This document shows positions 1-7,035 of a stretch of DNA of 17,433 bases, piece by piece. Position 1 is the first letter of the stretch; each line of letters starts with the position of its first letter. Origin of the DNA: an uncultured Oscillospiraceae bacterium (lineage in GTDB: Bacteria > Bacillota > Clostridia > Oscillospirales > Ruminococcaceae); NCBI GenBank assembly GCA_934457235.1, contig CAKSHT010000028.1, positions 1 to 17,433 on the forward strand, read 5' to 3'. The position numbers and the translations under genes were made by a program. The notes beneath the pieces were generated by a model. It was given only the letters and a program-made list of their open reading frames with translations. It was not told where the DNA came from and searched no databases.

Positions 1-610
1 TGCCTATCTGGGAGAGCGCAAGACGCTTGATGGACTCCCAGTTATCCTGGATATCGCCGGTGGAGCGGAACAGGTGCGCACCGGATTCCCTTATCCACTT
101 GTATACGTTGTCATTACCCCAGTTGCACGCGGAGAACATGATGTCGCGGCCGCAGTTGCGCAGCGCTGTGCTCATTCTCTTGTAGAGTATCTCGCCGGGG
201 ATATGGTCAGGCTTGTAGCAGTAATCATACTTGAGGTAGTCCACACCCCACTCTGCAAAGGTCTCAGCGTCATCGAACTCATGCTCAAAGCTGCCGGGAT
301 GGCCGCCGCAGGTGTGAGTTCCGGCGCAGGAATACATACCGAATTTCAGTCCCTTGCTGTGGACGTAATCCGCAACGGGCTTTATGCCCTCCGGAAACTT
401 CCAGTGATCCGGTACGAGCTTTCCGTTGCTGTCGCGCTGCTTCTCGCTCCAGCAGTCGTCGATGACAATGTACTCATATCCGGCGTCCTTAAGCTCGGAA
501 GCCATGGCGTCTGCGGCTTCGCGGATAAGCTTGTCGCTGATCTCCCAGGTAAAGGTGTTCCAGGAGTTCCAGCCCATAGGCGGTGTGAGTCCTAAAAATT
601 TGTTGTCCAT
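1..610 (-). CDS. Alpha-galactosidase, glycoside hydrolase family 27 (3' end cut off by window edge)
   Basis: Retaining alpha-galactosidase of family GH27, which removes terminal alpha-1,6-galactose from melibiose, raffinose-type sugars or galactomannan. Only the first 203 residues are visible. Family signatures seen: the N-terminal TPPMGWNSWNTF (residues 9-20), IDDCW (50-54), the CAGTHTCGGHPGS loop (95-107), YLKYDYC with the expected nucleophile Asp129, and RSTGDI with the expected acid/base Asp186. No signal peptide is seen, so the enzyme should be cytoplasmic. The start at 610 is fixed by AAGGAG just upstream and by alignment of the TPPMGWN motif near the N terminus, as is usual in the family. 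It has its own promoter with a palindromic operator in the leader. Substrate specificity (alpha-galactosidase versus alpha-N-acetylgalactosaminidase or isomaltodextranase relatives) cannot be settled from this part. Confidence 0.93.
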   Translation of the reverse strand, partial: MDNKFLGLTPPMGWNSWNTFTWEISDKLIREAADAMASELKDAGYEYIVIDDCWSEKQRDSNGKLVPDHWKFPEGIKPVADYVHSKGLKFGMYSCAGTHTCGGHPGSFEHEFDDAETFAEWGVDYLKYDYCYKPDHIPGEILYKRMSTALRNCGRDIMFSACNWGNDNVYKWIRESGAHLFRSTGDIQDNWESIKRLALSQIG

Positions 611-664
611 TGATTTCTCCTTAAAGTCAGTTAAGCAATATGCTTTTGTTACCTGATATTTACC

Positions 665-686
665 CTGTGATTTAGCTAAATCACAG
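665..686. promoter_or_regulatory. Perfect 22-bp palindrome, probable operator of the GH27 gene
   Basis: Arms CTGTGATTTAG and CTAAATCACAG are exact reverse complements with no gap. The site lies about 14 bp downstream of the -10, between the predicted transcription start and the start codon. This is a typical roadblock position for a repressor, for example of the LacI or GntR type. The outer TGTGA/TCACA resembles a CRP half-site, but the N10 gap is not CRP-like. The binding protein is unknown. Confidence 0.65.
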
Positions 687-699
687 TTATTTCACTGTC

Positions 700-728
700 A
701 TTATAGCATATGCAACGAAAAAATTCAA
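700..728 (-). promoter_or_regulatory. Sigma-A promoter of the GH27 gene
   Basis: On the minus strand the -35 is TTGAAT (728-723) and the -10 is a perfect TATAAT (705-700), with a 17-bp spacer. Transcription should start near 693, placing the palindrome at 665-686 in the early transcribed region. Confidence 0.8.
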
Positions 729-759
729 CAGGATTACGCAATTTTTATCCGGTTTTTTA

Positions 760-791
760 TAAGAAAAATCCGTGAGCATACGCCCACGGAT
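760..791 (-). terminator. Rho-independent terminator downstream of the aminotransferase
   Basis: On the minus strand, ATCCGTGGGC and GCTCACGGAT pair over 10 bp (one G-U) around a GTAT loop at 768-791, followed by TTTTCTTAT. It lies about 235 bases after the aminotransferase stop codon and ahead of the GH27 promoter, so it separates the two units. Confidence 0.75.
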
Positions 792-860
792 CCAATATTC
801 AGATGTAGAAACAATCCTGCCGCCTTTGATACAATGCCTTTCATCTGTGGTTTATCACCA

Positions 861-897
861 AAAATGTAGGGGCGACCAATGGTCGCCCCTACATTTT
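861..897. repeat. 37-bp perfect palindromic intergenic repeat
   Basis: Two exact 18-base arms, AAAATGTAGGGGCGACCA and its reverse complement, flank one central base. It resembles the GTAGGGGCGA...TCGCCCCTAC palindromes scattered between genes in many bacterial genomes, from memory of such repeats and not from a search. It codes for nothing convincing. As RNA it would form a very stable hairpin, and it has no T-tract on either side. The rest of the 611-1026 gap holds the GH27 promoter and operator, the 760-791 terminator, and about 130 unexplained bases before the aminotransferase stop. Confidence 0.75.
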
Positions 898-1026
898 CAG
901 AACACGATTTTTGAGTCCAGAACAACATTTACCGGTTCTTCGTACACGCCGTGACAAAATACGCGCCATCAGCGCTGTAATCGAACTTGGTCAGCCGGAC
1001 GGACTTTCTCTGCGAAAAATCGCAGA

Positions 1027-2304
1027 TCACTTATTGAGCAGTACCTCAGCGCTTGCAAGCTTTACGCATACGCAGAAGATTTCCATAGCCTGACGAAGCT
1101 CGTCAACAGACGGGAATGTCGGAGCGATACGGATATTGCTGTCCTTGGGGTCCTTGCCATAGGGGAATGTAGCGCCGGCGCCGGTCATTACAACGCCTGC
1201 CTCCTTGGCGAGGGAAACTATGCGCTTTGCGCAGCCGGGGATAGCGTCAAAGGAAATGAAGTAGCCACCGTTGGGCTTGTTCCACTTGCCGATTCCCAGA
1301 GGCTCGATCTCCTTATCCAGCATGTAGAGTACCACGTCGAACTTCGGGCGGATTATAGCCGCATGGTGCTTCATGTGCTCACTGATGCTCTCAAAGTTCT
1401 TGAAGTACTTTGCGTGGCGCAGCTGATTCAGCTTGTCGAAGCCAATGGTCTGGTATGTCATCTGGCTCTTGATGAAGTCGATGTTATCCTTGCTTGCTGC
1501 AACTACTGCAAGTCCGCCGCCAGGAAAAGAGATCTTTGAGGTGGAAGTGAACTCAAATACCATGTTCGGGCTGCCAGCCTTCTTGCACTCCTCGATGATG
1601 TTCAGCAGGTGATCGTGATTCTCGGAAAGGTGGTGTACGCAGTATGCATTATCCCAGAAGATACGGAAATCCTTAGCCTTGGGCTTGAGGTTCGCAAAGC
1701 GTCTTACGACCTCGTCGGAATATGTGATGCCTGTCGGGTTGGAGTACATCGGAACGCACCAGATGCCCTTGATCTCCTCGTCCTCAGCTACCAGCTTCTC
1801 GATGGTATCCATATCGGGACCGTCCTCTTTGTAGTCAACGGTGATCATCTCGATACCGAGCGCCTGGCAGATAGCGAAGTGTCTGTCATAACCCGGAGCC
1901 GGGCACAGGAACTTCACGTGATCGTACTTGCACCAGGGCTTCTCACTGCCGAGAACGCCGAGCTGGAGCGCACGAATAATCGTATCGTACATCATCTGTA
2001 AGCTGGAGTTGCCGCCTACGATCACTTCGTCAGCGGATACGCCGAGCATCTCCTGGAACAGAGCCTTAGCCTCTGGGATACCGTCCAGTACGCCGTAGTT
2101 GCGGCAGTCGATGCCGTTGCTGGACTTGTAGTCGCCGTCCAGGCAGTGCAGCAGCATATCCAGTGAAAGGTTGAGCTGTTCGGGAGCCGGCTTGCCTCTG
2201 GACATATCCAGCTTTAAGCCCTTGGCCTTGTAGTCTGCATACTGCTTTTCAAGCGCTGTCTTTTCCGCCTGAAGCTGTTCCTTGCTCATCTGTGAATAAA
2301 GCAT
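1027..2304 (-). CDS. PLP-dependent class I aminotransferase (aspartate aminotransferase, Ic-like)
   Basis: Cytoplasmic fold-type I PLP enzyme that transfers an amino group between an amino acid and a 2-oxo acid. Its features fit the MocR-like/aspartate aminotransferase subgroup Ic. Visible signs in the 425 residues: RNYGVLDGIPEAK (68-80), VGGNSSLQMMY (96-106), YSNPTG (187-192) before the cofactor aspartate in FWDNAY (216-221), and TSTSKISFPGGG (253-264) with the predicted Schiff-base Lys257. The start at 2304 has AGAGAGG about seven bases ahead. It stands alone with its own promoter (2369-2397) and a downstream terminator. Aspartate as substrate is inferred from the family; alanine or other substrates remain possible. 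Confidence 0.9.
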   Translation of the reverse strand: MLYSQMSKEQLQAEKTALEKQYADYKAKGLKLDMSRGKPAPEQLNLSLDMLLHCLDGDYKSSNGIDCRNYGVLDGIPEAKALFQEMLGVSADEVIVGGNSSLQMMYDTIIRALQLGVLGSEKPWCKYDHVKFLCPAPGYDRHFAICQALGIEMITVDYKEDGPDMDTIEKLVAEDEEIKGIWCVPMYSNPTGITYSDEVVRRFANLKPKAKDFRIFWDNAYCVHHLSENHDHLLNIIEECKKAGSPNMVFEFTSTSKISFPGGGLAVVAASKDNIDFIKSQMTYQTIGFDKLNQLRHAKYFKNFESISEHMKHHAAIIRPKFDVVLYMLDKEIEPLGIGKWNKPNGGYFISFDAIPGCAKRIVSLAKEAGVVMTGAGATFPYGKDPKDSNIRIAPTFPSVDELRQAMEIFCVCVKLASAEVLLNK

Positions 2305-2368
2305 TGTGTTTTCCTCTCTTTACGCTGTCAATTTATCGTGCGCATCTTATCCCGCGCCATACAGTTTT

Positions 2369-2397
2369 ATTATAACATAGGCAAAGATTTTTTGCAA
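2369..2397 (-). promoter_or_regulatory. Sigma-A promoter of the aminotransferase gene
   Basis: On the minus strand, TTGCAA (2397-2392), a 17-bp spacer, then TATAAT (2374-2369). The predicted start near 2362 gives a leader of about 57 bases. Confidence 0.78.
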
Positions 2398-2415
2398 GCC
2401 TTTTTTGTAAATCCT

Positions 2416-2454
2416 GCAAAAAAAATAATACAGCGCACCGGAGTACGCTGTATT
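2416..2454 (-). terminator. Rho-independent terminator of the response regulator gene
   Basis: The minus strand forms a 12-bp stem (one G-U) at 2427-2454 around a TCCG loop, followed by ATTTTTTTT. It starts a few bases after the response regulator stop codon (TGA at 2462-2460). Confidence 0.88.
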
Positions 2455-2459
2455 TGTGG

Positions 2460-2909
2460 TCACTTCTTGTTTTTCATGAATGGGACTTCAATGCCTTTTT
2501 CCTTTACCAGCATGCTGAGATAGCGTCGCTGGCTGTAAAGCTCTATGATATTGTTGATACGTCTGCGCACGAAGCGTATGTTGAACGGCTTTGCAATGAC
2601 GTCCGCAGCGCCCAGGTCATAGGCCCTGGACAAAGACTTGTCAGAGGTGTCGGCACTGATGATGAACACCGGGATATCGTCGATATACTTGTTCTCGACC
2701 AGATATTCCAGCACACCGAAGCCGTCCATGACAGGCATCATGATATCAAGCAGGACAGCGCACAGCTTATCCTTGTTCTTCTCGAATTCCTCAATTGCGC
2801 GCTTGCCGTTTTCCGCTTCGATGACTCTGCGGTCGCTGAAGGTATCGCTCAGCATGAGCCGATTGAACTCGAAATCATCAACTATCAGCAGAGTATTGCG
2901 TTCCTCCAT
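2460..2909 (-). CDS. Stand-alone receiver-domain response regulator
   Basis: A CheY-like receiver domain of 149 residues with no DNA-binding or enzymatic output domain. Visible residues: acidic pair Asp11-Asp12 in LLIVDD, phospho-acceptor Asp55 in LLDIMMP, the Ser85 switch position in FIISAD, and Lys107 in IAKPF. All residues needed for phosphorylation are present. The tail (residues 112-149) is basic, probably helical, and ends in VPFMKNKK. Such receivers can act through protein-protein contacts or are the front part of larger HD-GYP or GGDEF regulators. Here the terminator right after the stop shows that the gene truly ends. No histidine kinase lies nearby, so the partner is unknown. GGAGGGG precedes the start, and there is a dedicated promoter. 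Confidence 0.9.
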   Translation of the reverse strand: MEERNTLLIVDDFEFNRLMLSDTFSDRRVIEAENGKRAIEEFEKNKDKLCAVLLDIMMPVMDGFGVLEYLVENKYIDDIPVFIISADTSDKSLSRAYDLGAADVIAKPFNIRFVRRRINNIIELYSQRRYLSMLVKEKGIEVPFMKNKK

Positions 2910-2984
2910 TGTATCCCCTCCGTATGTATTCCCTTTTTATGCTGAAAATCAGACATTATAAAACCTGCGTTACATTACATAAAC

Positions 2985-3013
2985 ATTATATAATAAATCG
3001 TTGCAAAAGTCAA
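2985..3013 (-). promoter_or_regulatory. Sigma-A promoter of the response regulator gene
   Basis: On the minus strand, TTGACT (3013-3008), a 17-bp spacer and TATAAT (2990-2985). The leader is about 70 bases. Confidence 0.82.
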
Positions 3014-3076
3014 TAGAGAATTTTACAATACGTCCCAGTGTTTTGCTGGATTTTTTATGCCTTTTGTTACAATGGG

Positions 3077-4249
3077 TCAGTCCTCGGCTCCATATACGAT
3101 CTGCTTTATCATTCTCAGCGGACGTACTCCCAGCCCACCGCAGCGCTGAATAAAGTACAGAAACGTGTAGCCGTCCCTGGGGTCGTTCGCCCAGAAGCAG
3201 CCGAGCCAGCCGTCCCAGCCGTATTCGCCGGGATGCGTGGCGATGCCGGGCTTACCGCCGCCATCTGCGATACGCATGAGATTACCGTACCCATAGCCGA
3301 TGCACTGATCCCAGTCACACGATCTCAGCTGACGCTCGGTAAGCTGTCCGGAGGTCATGTATTTTACGGCGTTACGGCTGAGGATCCGTCTGCCGTTGTA
3401 TACGCCCTCGTTCAGCAGCATTTCAGCAAATGCCGCGTAATCGTCCATCGTGGAGCACAGACCCGCGCCGCCTGACTGGAATTCCGGGGACTTCCTGCAA
3501 AGGTATGTAAGTCCCAGGTGCTGCCACAGGCAGGGTATGAGCTTTCCGTTATCCTCCTGGTAATTCTCCGCGAATCTGCCGAGCTTCTCCTCTGGAACCC
3601 AGAAGTCAGTGTCCTTCATGCCGAGCGGCTCAAACAGCTCCTCACGCAGAAAATCGCCGAACTTCTTCCCGGAAACGACCTCTATCACCGCACCCAGGAC
3701 ATCGGCGGACGTTCCGTACATCCAGCGGTCGCCGGGGTGGAACGCCAGCGGCTGCTGACCTATCTTGTTCGCATAACCGAGCGTATCCGTGGGATTCCCC
3801 GCAGCAACTTCCTCGCATATCTTGTCATAAAGATCCTGCATTATGCTGCCTGCAGGATTGCTCCTGTCGGGATAGCACAGCCCGGAGGTCATGTCCAGCA
3901 GATCCTTTATGCAGACCTCGCGGCCGACGGGTACCCTGCCGTTTTCAGTTAGCACCGTCTGATTCTGGAATCCGGGAATAAACCAGCTCACCTTATCAAA
4001 AAGATCCATCTTTCCGCGGTCGAGAAGTATCATCGCAGCCGCCGACGTTATCGGCTTTGTCAGCGAATACAGCCGAACGATGGTGTCGTTGCTCCACTTT
4101 ATGCCGCGGGCTTCGTCTGCCATTCCGGCATTCATGCGGAATATCGGTCTGCCATTTTTGAGGACGTACGCGGAGCCGCCCTTTATAGTGCCGCTCTCAA
4201 CCTGGGAGCGCAGCATATCTGATATCTGTTCAAGTTTAACAAGATTCAT
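3077..4249 (-). CDS. Beta-lactamase-fold serine hydrolase (PF00144 type)
   Basis: A 390-residue member of the penicillin-binding-protein/class C beta-lactamase/EstB-like esterase group. Motif 1 SxxK is S62-L-T-K65 in RLYSLTKP. Motif 2 is Y178 in MYGTSADVLG. The third-motif region is probably GEYGWDGWLG near residue 345. No signal peptide or membrane anchor is visible, so it is likely a cytoplasmic esterase or peptidase rather than a secreted resistance beta-lactamase. GAGG precedes the start at 4249. It lies 18 bases behind the DUF1015 gene and is probably co-transcribed with it. No terminator is evident after its stop, so read-through into the response regulator is possible. Its initiation region is identical over 16 bases to that of the amidohydrolase gene at 6510. 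Confidence 0.9.
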   Translation of the reverse strand: MNLVKLEQISDMLRSQVESGTIKGGSAYVLKNGRPIFRMNAGMADEARGIKWSNDTIVRLYSLTKPITSAAAMILLDRGKMDLFDKVSWFIPGFQNQTVLTENGRVPVGREVCIKDLLDMTSGLCYPDRSNPAGSIMQDLYDKICEEVAAGNPTDTLGYANKIGQQPLAFHPGDRWMYGTSADVLGAVIEVVSGKKFGDFLREELFEPLGMKDTDFWVPEEKLGRFAENYQEDNGKLIPCLWQHLGLTYLCRKSPEFQSGGAGLCSTMDDYAAFAEMLLNEGVYNGRRILSRNAVKYMTSGQLTERQLRSCDWDQCIGYGYGNLMRIADGGGKPGIATHPGEYGWDGWLGCFWANDPRDGYTFLYFIQRCGGLGVRPLRMIKQIVYGAED

Positions 4250-4267
4250 ATATGTACCTCAGCGGAA

Positions 4268-5521
4268 TTACTTGATCTTTCTTGCTTCGCAGTAGAAGCG
4301 CTTGTCGTGCGCGTGTCCCATGGAGAAAGTCTTTCTGGGGAGCGCGCCGTCCTTGATGACGGTCGGGAACAGCTCTTCCTTTGTCATGGAGGGCAGCAGG
4401 AATCCTATGCTGCCCTTTGCGGAGGAAAGGTTCTCCACAACGTCCTCGCCGTGGATATAGTCTATCTTTCCGGCGTTCTCGGCAAGCCACTTGTCAAGGA
4501 ATATCTGTAAACTTCCGACAGTAAGATTTGCAGTGGGCGCGCCTATGGAATACTGCTTTCTTGTGCCGTTCAGAACAACAGTGAAGCTCTGTCCGGAAGC
4601 TTCCTCTGTGAGCTTCAGCGCTGCGGTCATATCCGCCATCAGCTTGTCTGTATCGACATCTGTAATTACTCTGTGGATAGCCTCGAACTCCAGCGCCTCG
4701 CTGTGGAGGTTCACTACCTCAGCAAGCGCATAGCGTGCCAGGGCAGCTTCGGGAGCGCCCTCGCGCTTCTTCTGCTCATAGCATTCCTTTGCGGTGGCAA
4801 GGGAGTGATTTCCGTCGCCCATCGCGTACAGCAGTACTTCCTCGCCGTTGAGTCCATAGCGTTTGTTGAAGTCAGCCTTGTCCGCAAGCTTGTCCAGCGC
4901 CGCGAAAACTTCCTGTGCGTGCTCGCCGTCCACCAGCCAGCCCTCAAGATGACCGCCGTTCTGCATGAGGTCAAAGTCATACAGCTTTGTCAGCTGATCG
5001 CGCTTCGCCTCAAGCGGCTCGATAACCGTTCGCCTGACATCGTCTATAAGTATCATTATGTGCGGAAGTTCAAGCGCGGCGTCACGGCGGATCTTAACGC
5101 GCGGCGGGATACGTGAAGCGACGGTCGCTTCGGTAGCGCGCACCTGGGATTTGCTGCCCTTATTGTAATCGTACTGCTCCAGGTCGATGGCGCCGACTAA
5201 TCCGGTGCGCACCTTTCCGTCAGCCTGTGTGCGGCGCATGAGTATCAGCGCGGACTTGTACTCGTTGAAAAGCCCATTGTCCAGATACTCCTGCATGGTC
5301 TTGTTTATCTTCGCGATACGCTCGTCAGCGTCCGGCTGCTCCAGATAGACCTCCGGAAAAATGAGGTTCAGCGTAGAGGGCGCGTCACCGGCGATCTCTG
5401 CGGTCTTTGCCCAGTATTCCGGCTCGCTGGTGTACTGGTCGCACGCAACTACGGACCACTTTGTCATTCCCTCGGCGTCCAGCTTCGGGAGGAGTATATC
5501 TGCTGATGTAAATGCTGTCAT
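4268..5521 (-). CDS. DUF1015 family protein
   Basis: A 417-residue protein of the DUF1015 (PF06245) family, whose biochemical function I cannot state from sequence. Family hallmarks seen: ADILLPK near the N terminus, VVACDQYTS (24-32), RATEATVASRIPPR (about 129-142), and the conserved DGNHSLATAK (236-245), the local equivalent of the family DGHHR-like motif. No transmembrane segment is visible. The start at 5521 is preferred over an upstream ATG at 5539 because AAAGGAA lies eight bases ahead of it and the product then begins like other family members. The gene leads an apparent two-gene operon with the serine hydrolase and has its own promoter. Confidence 0.88.
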   Translation of the reverse strand: MTAFTSADILLPKLDAEGMTKWSVVACDQYTSEPEYWAKTAEIAGDAPSTLNLIFPEVYLEQPDADERIAKINKTMQEYLDNGLFNEYKSALILMRRTQADGKVRTGLVGAIDLEQYDYNKGSKSQVRATEATVASRIPPRVKIRRDAALELPHIMILIDDVRRTVIEPLEAKRDQLTKLYDFDLMQNGGHLEGWLVDGEHAQEVFAALDKLADKADFNKRYGLNGEEVLLYAMGDGNHSLATAKECYEQKKREGAPEAALARYALAEVVNLHSEALEFEAIHRVITDVDTDKLMADMTAALKLTEEASGQSFTVVLNGTRKQYSIGAPTANLTVGSLQIFLDKWLAENAGKIDYIHGEDVVENLSSAKGSIGFLLPSMTKEELFPTVIKDGALPRKTFSMGHAHDKRFYCEARKIK

Positions 5522-5579
5522 GGCTGTAATTCCTTTCATGCTGTGTATTTCCGCTTAAACCGCGGAATGATCCAATTCA

Positions 5580-5608
5580 ATTATAACACAAAATCCGTCG
5601 GCTGACAA
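5580..5608 (-). promoter_or_regulatory. Sigma-A promoter of the DUF1015-serine hydrolase operon
   Basis: On the minus strand, TTGTCA (5608-5603), a 17-bp spacer and TATAAT (5585-5580). A small hairpin (TTCCGC/GCGGAA, 5549-5567) sits in the leader, upstream of the ribosome binding site. Confidence 0.8.
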
Positions 5609-5631
5609 CCGGTTTTCTCAAATTAAGAACG

Positions 5632-6510
5632 TTATTTGCGGCGGTCTGGTCTTATGAACGGCTCCATACGCTCTTCAGATATAAGAAGCCCGTATTTTTC
5701 CGGGCGGCGGTAGGCGTTGCCGTGTACCTCTCTGCGGCGGTACTCGCGCATGTCGTCTATCGGGAAATCCGCGAGATATATTCCCTCGCGCTCGCCCGCT
5801 TCGATTATCAGCGTATTCCGGGAGCCGCTGCCGTCCACGCGGTAAGCTATCCCGTCAAATGCGGTGGAATGCCCGTTGCAGTCCGGCTTTCCATAAGGGT
5901 AATTCACAGTAGCTATGCCGACCATATTTTCATAGGCGCGCGCCCTCAGCTGAGAGATCCGGTTTATCTCCATCGGGCAAGCGTTGGGGACAAGTATTAT
6001 CTCCGCGCCTTTCAGCATGAGTATCCGGGCGCTCTCCGGAAACTCACGGTCATAGCATATCATGGCGCCGATGGTCACTTTCCCGGAAGCCGTGTCCAGC
6101 TCCGCCGTGCTGAATTCCTCCCCCGCCGAAAGCCGGCACTCGTCGCCGAAATCGCAGGTGTGCACCTTTGAATAATCAAGCGCCCTGCGCCCGGTGCGGT
6201 CAAACAGCGTGACGGTATTTCTCGGCAGCGGTTCAAAACTTTCGAGGTATGTCACCGCTACAGCTATTCCGAGCCGCTGCGCCGTTTTTCTGAAAGCTTC
6301 CATAAATTCACCGTCGCGCAGGACTGCAAGCGCTTTCAGCTCCGTTATATCCTCCGGGATATTATAGCCGCAGCTCCACATCTCCGGAAACAGTGCGATA
6401 TCCGCGCCCATCTGCGCCGCCCTTTCACACGCTTCGATTCCCAGCCGCAGGTTATCTTCCACAGAGCCGCCCGGCATTATCTGGAGCAGCGCTGTTTTAA
6501 TGCTGTTCAT
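5632..6510 (-). CDS. Carbon-nitrogen hydrolase (nitrilase superfamily amidohydrolase)
   Basis: Hydrolyses non-peptide C-N bonds in amides, carbamoyl amines or nitriles. The 292-residue product carries the full Glu-Lys-Cys triad: Glu43 in LFPEMW, Lys115 in YSKVHTCDFG, and Cys152 in MICYDREFPE. It most resembles the N-carbamoylputrescine/N-carbamoyl-amino-acid amidase branch, but the substrate is not determined. I set the start at 6510 rather than at an in-frame ATG at 6537, because GGAGG lies seven bases upstream of 6510 and the next residues (MNSIKTALLQI) match the usual first strand. The 6537 codon lies in the T-tract of the thioredoxin terminator. No separate promoter is seen in the 20-30 bases between that terminator and the start, so expression may rely on read-through from trxA. 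Confidence 0.9.
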   Translation of the reverse strand: MNSIKTALLQIMPGGSVEDNLRLGIEACERAAQMGADIALFPEMWSCGYNIPEDITELKALAVLRDGEFMEAFRKTAQRLGIAVAVTYLESFEPLPRNTVTLFDRTGRRALDYSKVHTCDFGDECRLSAGEEFSTAELDTASGKVTIGAMICYDREFPESARILMLKGAEIILVPNACPMEINRISQLRARAYENMVGIATVNYPYGKPDCNGHSTAFDGIAYRVDGSGSRNTLIIEAGEREGIYLADFPIDDMREYRRREVHGNAYRRPEKYGLLISEERMEPFIRPDRRK

Positions 6511-6531
6511 ATATGTACCTCCGTTCCCAAT

Positions 6532-6564
6532 GTGCAAAAATGGGCGGACAAATTATCCGCCCAT
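6532..6564 (-). terminator. Terminator or attenuator between thioredoxin and the amidohydrolase
   Basis: On the minus strand a perfect 9-bp stem ATGGGCGGA/TCCGCCCAT (6540-6564, 7-base loop) is followed by TTTTTGC. It lies 17 bases after the thioredoxin stop and only about 25 bases ahead of the amidohydrolase ribosome binding site. Confidence 0.85.
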
Positions 6565-6580
6565 CAGTCGTTACCGCAGT

Positions 6581-6886
6581 TCAGAACTGCTCAAGTATCT
6601 GCTCCTTGGAGTGCAGACCTACGAGGATCTCCTTTGTGATGCCGCCCTTGATAATCACCAGCGTCGGAATGCTCTGAACTGCAAATGCAGAAGCCAGCTC
6701 CGGCTGCTCGTCTACGTTCACCTTGCCCACCTTTATCTCCGGGTGCTCCTCGGCGATGGCATCGACCACCGGGGACTGCATCATGCAGGGCGCGCACCAG
6801 GAAGCCCAGAAATCCAGCAGCACGGGCTTGTCGCTTTCAACTATCTCGCTCTTGAAGTTATCTTTTGTTATCGTTAATACAGCCAT
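6581..6886 (-). CDS. trxA: Thioredoxin
   Basis: Cytoplasmic dithiol-disulfide oxidoreductase that reduces protein disulfides using electrons from thioredoxin reductase (none is present here). The 101-residue product has a complete thioredoxin fold: buried Asp25 in LLDFWA, the active site W30-C-A-P-C34, and the cis-proline Pro74 in SIPTLV. The active site is WCAPC where the classical form is WCGPC. That variant is found in many clostridial thioredoxins and should remain redox-active, with perhaps a slightly different potential. GGAGG lies seven bases before the ATG. It has its own promoter, overlapped at the start site by a 12-bp palindrome, and a strong terminator. Confidence 0.95.
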   Translation of the reverse strand: MAVLTITKDNFKSEIVESDKPVLLDFWASWCAPCMMQSPVVDAIAEEHPEIKVGKVNVDEQPELASAFAVQSIPTLVIIKGGITKEILVGLHSKEQILEQF

Positions 6887-6924
6887 TGTGTTTCCTCCGT
6901 TCTGGCAGTTGATTTTTGTTATCC

Positions 6925-6936
6925 GGGGAATTCCCC
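6925..6936. promoter_or_regulatory. 12-bp palindrome at the trxA transcription start
   Basis: GGGGAATTCCCC is a perfect palindrome that begins at or next to the predicted trxA start site (about 6936). A repressor site is possible. A hairpin is unlikely because there is no loop. Confidence 0.4.
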
Positions 6937-6942
6937 ATATAG

Positions 6943-6971
6943 ATTATATACTAAAACCCGATATTTGTCCA
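6943..6971 (-). promoter_or_regulatory. Sigma-A promoter of trxA
   Basis: On the minus strand, TGGACA (6971-6966), a 17-bp spacer and TATAAT (6948-6943). The -35 box overlaps an inverted copy of the TTGCACTG element found further right (7046-7055). Confidence 0.78.
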
Positions 6972-7035
6972 GTGCAATTTTAGTTTAGCATAATAGCCGC
7001 GTATTATACTTTGGGTATAATTCCCGTCTGTCGGA

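Noticed and set aside
665..686. CRP or CcpA binding site
   Set aside because: TGTGA/TCACA are 10 bases apart instead of 6, and the cre consensus with a central CG is missing.
3034..3052. Terminator near CCAG...CTGG followed by TTTTTT on the plus strand
   Set aside because: The stem is only 4 bp and no plus-strand gene ends there.
5590..5612. Terminator after the amidohydrolase gene
   Set aside because: CGGTTG/CAGCCG pairs over only about five bases with a poor T-stretch and overlaps the DUF1015 promoter.
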